Assembly (NCBI GenBank): GCA_022822265.1 | Contig: JAJECA010000014.1 | Location: 1-37,148 of the forward strand | Direction of reading: 5' to 3' | DNA: 37,148 nt | Source: Acidimicrobiia bacterium | GTDB lineage: Bacteria; Actinomycetota; Acidimicrobiia; Acidimicrobiales; Bin134 | Shown: positions 32,171 to 37,148 of the stretch, piece by piece | How the letters are laid out: each line of letters opens with the position of its first letter | Numbering within the stretch: the first letter of the stretch is position 1 | Notes under the pieces: generated by a model | Told to the model about the DNA's origin: nothing | What the model saw: only the letters and a program-made list of their open reading frames with translations | Database searches by the model: none | Translations under genes and position numbers: made by a program

Positions 32171-35100
32171 ATGTCGAACTGGGTGGAGCTTCGCACCAAG
32201 AGCTTCTTCTCCTACGGGGAGGGGGCGTCGCACGCCCACGAGCTGCTGGCGCAGGCCACGCAGTATGGCTACCCGGCCCTGGCCCTGACCGACACCAACC
32301 TGTGCGGCGCGCTGGAGTTCGCCCGATTGGCCAAGAGCCTGGGCACCCAGCCCATCACCGGCGCAGAGCTGATGCTCACCGATGGCTCAAAGCTCGCCCT
32401 TTTGGCCAAGACCCGGGCGGGATACGCCAACATCTCGCGCCTGTTCACCCTGGCCAACGCTGCCGACCGCCAAGACCCAAAGCTCGACTCTTCCTGCCTG
32501 CCCCACCACTGCGAGGGCGTGGTTCTTTTGACCGGCGGGCGCGACGGCCCTTTGTCCCGGTTGGCGGCCGACGACCGCTTCGGCGAGGCCCACGGCCTGT
32601 TGCGGCAGTACTTCGACTGGTGCGGACCCAACTCGGTGTACGTGGAGCTCCAGCAGAACTTTCTGGCCGGCGACACCGACCGCAACCGCAAACTGATCAG
32701 GCTCGCCGCCGACGCCGGTGCCCGGGTAGTAGCCACCAACGACGTCCACTACCACACCCCCGAGCGCGCCCGGCTCCAGCAGGCTCTGGTGGCCGCCCGG
32801 CTCAACACCACCATCGACCAAGCCCTGCCCCATCTGCGGCCCAACCACCATCTGCACCTGAAGCCGCCCGCGGAGATGGAGCGCCTCTTCGCTGAGTGCC
32901 CCCAGGCGGTGTCCAACACCCTGCGCGTCGCCGAGCAGTGCGGCTTCGACCTCAGCACCGACCTGGGCTATGCCCTGCCCGACGCGGCGGTGCCCCCAGG
33001 CCGCACGCCCCTGAGCTACCTGGAACAGCTCTGCCGGGAGGGGGCCGTTCGGCGGTACGGGAGCGTGACCGCAGAGGTGGAGTGTCGCCTAGCCGAGGAG
33101 TTCGGCCTGATCGAGCGGCTCAACCTGGCCGGATTTCTGCTGCTCTACCGCCAGATCGCCCTTCTGGCCCAGCAAATCCTGGTGGAGCGGGGCGAGGTCG
33201 GCCCCGACACGCCGCTGGAGGAGAGGCCGCCGGGACGGGGGCGGGGCTCGTCGGTGGCCCTGCTCGTGGGCTACCTCATCGGCATCAGCCATGTGGACCC
33301 CCTGAAGTGGGACCTCACCCTGGAGCGCTTCATCTCCGAGGACATGACCACGCTGCCCGACATCGACCTCGACTTCCCCCGGGGGCTGCGAGACGAGCTG
33401 ATCGAGCGGGTACACCACCACTTCGGGCCCGAGCACGCCGTGTTGGCCGGGGCCATCACCACCTACAAGGTCAAGGGCATCATCGGTGACCTGGGAAAGG
33501 CCCTGGGACTGCCCCCAGAGCGCCTCAGGCTGCTGTCGAAGCGGCTGCACTCCCACCACGCCACCGACCTGCGCAGTGAGATGGCCGATCTGGCGGAGTT
33601 CAAAGACAAATTGGACGCCCCCGGGTGGCGGGACCTGCTCGATCTCGCCCCCCAGCTCATGGGCGCTCCCCGGGGGCTGAGCCAGCACGTGGGCGGGATG
33701 GTGCTGAGCAGCTCGCCCATCCCGGAGATGGTGCCGATCCGGGCCGGGGCCACCGACGGCCGCTACATCATGGACTGGGACAAAGACAGCGTGGCCGACG
33801 CCAACTTCGCCAAGATCGACATCTTGTCGCTGCCGGTGCTCGACCAGATCGACGAGGCCCTCGATCTCATCGAGGAGCGAGAGGGCTGCCGGCCCGACCT
33901 GGGCCGGATCAGCCCGGAGGACCCCGGCGTGTACGACATGATCAACGCCGGCCAGTGCAAGGGGGTGTTCTTGCTCCAGTCCCCCGCGCAGCTGAAGATG
34001 GCCCAGCGGCTGAAGTCGCGCAACCTGCTCGACCTCGCCTACCAGGTAGCCCTCATCCGCCCCGGCGTGGGGGTGCAGGGCAGCGCGGTGTCGCAGTTCG
34101 TGGAGCGCTACCGCCACGACGCTGACTGGGACTATGACCATCCGCTGGAGAAGCGCGCCCTGGAACGGGGGTACGGCATCATCGTTTGGCAAGAGCAGGT
34201 AGTGCAGCTCATCGAGGACGTGGCCGGCATGACCGCGGCCGAGGCCGACGAAGTGCGCCGCGCCTTCGCCCGACCCAACAACGAGCACCTGATCGCCATG
34301 CACTGGGAGCGCTTTGCCGAGGGTGCCTGGCTCAACGGCGTGCCCGAGGAAGCCGCCAAGAGGATTTTCTCCAAGATCAACGGCCACTACATGTTCCCGG
34401 AGTCCCACTCCCATGCCTTCGCGGTGAGCGCCTACCAGGCAGCGTGGCTCAAGCGCTACCACCCGGTGGAGTTCTTCACCGCGCTGATGAACAACCAGCC
34501 GATGGGCTTCTATCCGATGGAAACGCTCAAGCAGGACGCCCGGCGCTTCGGGGTTCGGTTTCTGAACCCGTGCGTCAACCGGAGCCGAACGGTGTGCTCC
34601 CCTGAAGGCAGCTCGGTGCGGCTGGGGCTTGAGCTCATCAAGGACGTGGGGGCGGAGTCGGCCAAGCTCATCGTGGCCGAGAGGCAGCGCCAAGGCTCCT
34701 ATGCCTCCGCCGGAGATCTGGTGCGTCGGACCGGGCTGAAGGACCAGGCCGTGCTCTCGCTGGTGCTTGCCGGGGCGTTCGACGCCATCGCCTCGAACCG
34801 GAGAGAGGCCCTGTGGGAGTCGGGACTGCAAAACCGGCCCTCAGGAGGCGGCCAAACCGCCCTTTCTCTGTCGACGGACGATCGCGTGCCCCAGCTCGCC
34901 GACTTCACCGACCGGGAGAAGATGATGGGCGAGTACCGAACCATGGGCATCTACCCCCGAGGCCATCTCATGGAGTTCCTCCGGGAGGGCCTCGGCGCCG
35001 GCGTTCTCCCCACCGTCGAAGTCGAGGCTCGCGAAGAAGACGAAGAAGTCATGGTGGCGGGCTGGCCGGTGGCCAGACAGCACCCCCGTGGGCGCGACGG

Positions 35101-35314
35101 CACCGTCTTCGTGACCATCGAGGACGAGACCGGCGACACCCAGGTGATCATCTACTCCGACCTGTTCGCCCGCCGCCGCCGGGAGTTGAGCAGCCAGGTG
35201 ATCGTGGTCACCGGGCGGATCTCCACCTGGGACGGGACCGTGAACGTGATCGCCACCGACGTGCGCGCCATCGACTCTGGCGTCGCCATGCCGCCGTCAC
35301 ACGACTGGCACTGA
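32171..35314 (+). CDS. dnaE2: Error-prone DNA polymerase DnaE2
   Basis: A 1047-residue C-family DNA polymerase. The N-terminal PHP domain is degenerate (TKSFFSYGEGASHAHEL lacks the usual first His, and LTDTN replaces TDHD). The catalytic motif LPDIDLDFPRG carries Asp399 and Asp401, and the third Asp lies in AKIDILSLPVLDQ. A helix-hairpin-helix and an OB-fold (VFVTIEDETGDTQVIIYSDL) complete the C-terminus. At about 1050 residues it matches DnaE2 rather than DnaE1 (about 1180). With ImuB it performs mutagenic lesion bypass after DNA damage. No ribosome site is visible before the ATG, so coupling to imuB is likely. Confidence 0.93.
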   Translation: MSNWVELRTKSFFSYGEGASHAHELLAQATQYGYPALALTDTNLCGALEFARLAKSLGTQPITGAELMLTDGSKLALLAKTRAGYANISRLFTLANAADRQDPKLDSSCLPHHCEGVVLLTGGRDGPLSRLAADDRFGEAHGLLRQYFDWCGPNSVYVELQQNFLAGDTDRNRKLIRLAADAGARVVATNDVHYHTPERARLQQALVAARLNTTIDQALPHLRPNHHLHLKPPAEMERLFAECPQAVSNTLRVAEQCGFDLSTDLGYALPDAAVPPGRTPLSYLEQLCREGAVRRYGSVTAEVECRLAEEFGLIERLNLAGFLLLYRQIALLAQQILVERGEVGPDTPLEERPPGRGRGSSVALLVGYLIGISHVDPLKWDLTLERFISEDMTTLPDIDLDFPRGLRDELIERVHHHFGPEHAVLAGAITTYKVKGIIGDLGKALGLPPERLRLLSKRLHSHHATDLRSEMADLAEFKDKLDAPGWRDLLDLAPQLMGAPRGLSQHVGGMVLSSSPIPEMVPIRAGATDGRYIMDWDKDSVADANFAKIDILSLPVLDQIDEALDLIEEREGCRPDLGRISPEDPGVYDMINAGQCKGVFLLQSPAQLKMAQRLKSRNLLDLAYQVALIRPGVGVQGSAVSQFVERYRHDADWDYDHPLEKRALERGYGIIVWQEQVVQLIEDVAGMTAAEADEVRRAFARPNNEHLIAMHWERFAEGAWLNGVPEEAAKRIFSKINGHYMFPESHSHAFAVSAYQAAWLKRYHPVEFFTALMNNQPMGFYPMETLKQDARRFGVRFLNPCVNRSRTVCSPEGSSVRLGLELIKDVGAESAKLIVAERQRQGSYASAGDLVRRTGLKDQAVLSLVLAGAFDAIASNRREALWESGLQNRPSGGGQTALSLSTDDRVPQLADFTDREKMMGEYRTMGIYPRGHLMEFLREGLGAGVLPTVEVEAREEDEEVMVAGWPVARQHPRGRDGTVFVTIEDETGDTQVIIYSDLFARRRRELSSQVIVVTGRISTWDGTVNVIATDVRAIDSGVAMPPSHDWH

Positions 35315-35367
35315 CACAACACTCGGGATGTGGTGGGATGCCCCCGTCACCCGCATAATGGGCGGAG

Positions 35368-36045
35368 ATGTGTGGCCGGTACAGCCTGACCTCAAGCCTG
35401 AGTGAGCTAGCCCAGCGGTTCGAATTCGACAGTGAGCCCGAAGGCTTCGTGCCCAGATACAACGTCTCTCCAACCCAGCAAGTGCTGACCGTGGTCGGCG
35501 GCGAGCCTCGGAGGGCCGGTTTCATGCGCTGGGGTCTGATCCCACCGTGGTCCAAGGACGGCCCTTCCAGCCGCCCCCTAATCAATGCCAGAGCCGAGAC
35601 GGTGGCTGAGAAGCCGTCGTTTCGCGACTCGCTGAAGCGCCGGCGATGCCTAGTGCTGGCCGACGGCTTCTACGAGTGGCAAAAGATGGGCGACGCCAAG
35701 CGCCCGATGAGGGTCACCATGCGCACAGGTGAGCCGTTCGCCTTCGCCGGACTCTGGTCGAAGTGGACCGATTCGGAAGGAAGCTCCATCTCATCGTGCG
35801 CCATCATCACCACCGCGGCCAACGATCTGCTCACGCCCATCCATCACCGGATGCCGGTGATCCTGGCCGAGGAAGTGGAGGATCTCTGGCTGGACCGCGC
35901 CCTTGACGACCCTCTCGCCTTGACGCAATTCCTCGAGCCCTATCCCGACGACGCCCTAGAGGCCTACGAGGTGTCGCCCCTCGTCAACTCGGCGTCCAAC
36001 GACGTTCCCGAAGTCACCGCGCCGCTGCCCCAACTCCCCATCTAA
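35368..36045 (+). CDS. yedK: SOS response-associated peptidase (SRAP/YedK/HMCES family)
   Basis: A 225-residue SRAP protein. Met1 is followed directly by Cys2, the residue that forms a thiazolidine crosslink with abasic sites in single-stranded DNA after Met removal; this fixes the start. Other active-site residues are visible: Asn73 in LINARAET, Glu103 in GFYEW and His160 in PIHHRMP. The family shields abasic sites. Placement after imuB-dnaE2, 53 bases downstream on the same strand, groups three damage-tolerance genes. An ATG at 35358 is out of frame. Confidence 0.93.
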   Translation: MCGRYSLTSSLSELAQRFEFDSEPEGFVPRYNVSPTQQVLTVVGGEPRRAGFMRWGLIPPWSKDGPSSRPLINARAETVAEKPSFRDSLKRRRCLVLADGFYEWQKMGDAKRPMRVTMRTGEPFAFAGLWSKWTDSEGSSISSCAIITTAANDLLTPIHHRMPVILAEEVEDLWLDRALDDPLALTQFLEPYPDDALEAYEVSPLVNSASNDVPEVTAPLPQLPI

Positions 36046-36050
36046 GGGTG

Positions 36051-36063
36051 TAGGTTGAACCTA
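36051..36063. promoter_or_regulatory. Palindrome overlapping a start codon
   Basis: TAGGTT-G-AACCTA is a perfect 13-base palindrome whose last base is the A of the ATG of the membrane protein at 36063. It takes the place of a ribosome site. It could be a binding site or may be chance. Confidence 0.3.
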
Positions 36064-36623
36064 TGCGGTTGGAACGGACCGTGGGGTATGGCGCTCTGGC
36101 CAGCGCCGGCGTGTTCATCGCCCACGCGTTCGGCTATCTGATCGCCTATTCCAGTGCGGCTGATCGCAGCGTGGCGATGGCTGGACACGCATACTTCGGC
36201 CCCGCGGCCTGGGTGGTCATCCCCCTGGCCTCGCTGCTGGTGGCCGCGGCAATAGTTCGCGCCGCGGCCCGCGCCGCGTTGGCCGAGTTCCGCCCGTGGG
36301 CCGTGTCAGCCGCCACCATGGCCGGGTTCCTCGCTCTGGAGGTGCTGGAACGGGTGCCATCGGGCCAATCCCACGCCGCATTCACCGAGCCCGGCGTATT
36401 GGCCGGACTGGCCCTATCGCTTCCCGTGGGTTGGGCACTGGCCAAGCTCGCCCGAGGCATCGAGCACATCGTCGAGGCCATCGTCAACGCCCCCCGGCGG
36501 CGCTGGTCCCGCCATGTGGTGCTGGCCGCCCCGGCCGAGGCGCCGGCCACCGCGATTGCACAGTTCTTCGGCCTCCTCCCCTCGCCCCGCGGTCCTCCCG
36601 CATTGCGTGTTCTGACCATCTGA
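36063..36623 (+). CDS. Four-helix membrane protein of unknown function
   Basis: A 186-residue protein with four hydrophobic helices: GALASAGVFIAHAFGYLIAY, GPAAWVVIPLASLLVAAAIV, VSAATMAGFLALEVLERV and LAGLALSLPVGWALAKLA. His residues are found in or next to helices (FIAHAFGY, SHAAF) and near the C-terminus (SRHVV), which might bind haem or metal. It is followed after 30 bases by a lipoprotein with a His-rich tract, which suggests joint work in metal handling. No named family is recognised. Confidence 0.72.
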   Translation: MRLERTVGYGALASAGVFIAHAFGYLIAYSSAADRSVAMAGHAYFGPAAWVVIPLASLLVAAAIVRAAARAALAEFRPWAVSAATMAGFLALEVLERVPSGQSHAAFTEPGVLAGLALSLPVGWALAKLARGIEHIVEAIVNAPRRRWSRHVVLAAPAEAPATAIAQFFGLLPSPRGPPALRVLTI

Positions 36624-36653
36624 CCTGAATACGTCTCAACGAGAGGAGTCCAA

Positions 36654-37148
36654 ATGAGATCAACCCTTGGCACGCGCCTGCTTATGGGCCTGCTGGCCGC
36701 GCTATGCCTGTTGGCTGCGGCGTGCGGCAACAACGACGACGCCGCGGCGCCCCCGCCGACGGCGGCCCCCACCACCCCCCCGGAGACCTCCGCAGATGAC
36801 TCTGAGGAAATGTCCATGGACGACGACCACGACCACGACCACGACCACGATCACGATCACACCACCCTGATGGAGGTTGACTACGAGCCGGTGCCCACCA
36901 TCGAGCTCAGAACCCACCTCGATCCGAAGTCGGGAGTCAACCTCGAGGTGATCACCACCGGATTCACCCTGGCTCCCGAGCGGGCCTCAACCGAACCGGT
37001 CGCCGGCGAGGGGCACTTCCACATCTACGTGGACGGGGTGAAGCTCAGACGGCTATACGCCAACTGGGCCCACGTCGATCTCCAGGAGCCCGGCGACTAC
37101 GAGATCCGAGTGGAGATGTCGGCCAACAACCACGCCCCCTTGGCCGTC
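36654..37148 (+). CDS. Lipoprotein with Asp-His metal-binding tract, C-terminus cut by window
   Basis: An open frame of 165 codons running off the right edge. The signal ends in LLAAAC (Cys24), followed by a Pro/Thr/Ala linker and an alternating Asp-His tract with six His (59, 61, 63, 65, 67, 69). The outer domain includes VEVITTGFTLAPE-like strands and GHFHIYVDGVKLRRLYANWAH, then LQEPGDYEIRVEMSANNH, a beta-sandwich pattern with several His residues. AGGAG lies 5 bases before the ATG. A role in binding copper or zinc in the cell envelope is inferred. The protein may be nearly complete or continue beyond the window. Confidence 0.8.
   Translation, partial: MRSTLGTRLLMGLLAALCLLAAACGNNDDAAAPPPTAAPTTPPETSADDSEEMSMDDDHDHDHDHDHDHTTLMEVDYEPVPTIELRTHLDPKSGVNLEVITTGFTLAPERASTEPVAGEGHFHIYVDGVKLRRLYANWAHVDLQEPGDYEIRVEMSANNHAPLAV

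Noticed and set aside
33089..34831. A 580-codon minus-strand frame within dnaE2.
   Set aside because: Antisense shadow of a clear polymerase gene with His/Val/Gly-rich low-complexity sequence.

Overview
The window is GC-rich, gene-dense DNA from an actinobacterium. The signs are an F420-type luciferase-like enzyme, a DUF501-Ppx pair, an ImuB/DnaE2 mutasome, many GTG starts and Rv2466c-like redox chemistry. The mix of Cox-type molybdenum hydroxylase genes with crotonase, thiolase and DUF35 genes would suit an Acidimicrobiia-like lineage, but that placement is inference. No tRNA, rRNA, CRISPR array or complete insertion sequence was seen, and no gene-free stretch exceeds 300 bases.

Layout. 1-7.1 kb: acyl-CoA metabolism and housekeeping (two crotonases, an epoxide-hydrolase-like enzyme, CopA copper pump, methylmalonyl-CoA epimerase, MFS exporter, GNAT acetyltransferase). 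7.1-15.4 kb: a long minus-strand operon. It starts with coxS-coxM-coxD-coxE, then two XdhC-type genes, a DUF3179 lipoprotein, a MocA-like cytidylyltransferase and coxG, and ends with DUF501 and Ppx; many junctions overlap by 4 bases. The catalytic large subunit CoxL is absent. 15.6-17.2 kb: a stand-alone AAA ATPase/nuclease-like gene behind an AT-rich, near-consensus promoter overlapped by an inverted repeat. 17.2-22.8 kb: a DUF35 protein and its probable thiolase-like partner separated by an MFS gene, an unknown protein, and a large lipoprotein with a repeated Pro-Glu-Pro-Thr stalk. 22.8-24.0 kb: rpmB, rpmG and the C-terminal half of a CCA-adding enzyme that lacks its polymerase head.

24.1-29.2 kb: a plus-strand run that holds the most striking feature. 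A DsbA-fold protein of the Rv2466c type reads through an in-frame TGA exactly where the first catalytic cysteine of Cys-Pro-Trp-Cys belongs, with a SECIS-like hairpin correctly placed just downstream. I read it as a selenoprotein (Sec-Pro-Trp-Cys). It follows an F420-type oxidoreductase and is chained by overlapping stops and starts to an unknown membrane protein, an HTTM (gamma-carboxylase-like) protein, an alpha/alpha-toroid protein, two mini-ORFs and another membrane protein.

29.2-30.6 kb: a small accessory patch with a PPOX-fold protein, an orphan DUF433 antitoxin-like gene, a 23-base-period direct repeat and a RelE-like toxin/antitoxin pair. 30.7-36.0 kb: a DNA-damage tolerance block (ImuB, DnaE2, SRAP/YedK). 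36.1 kb to the end: a membrane protein and the start of a lipoprotein with an Asp-His metal-binding tract.
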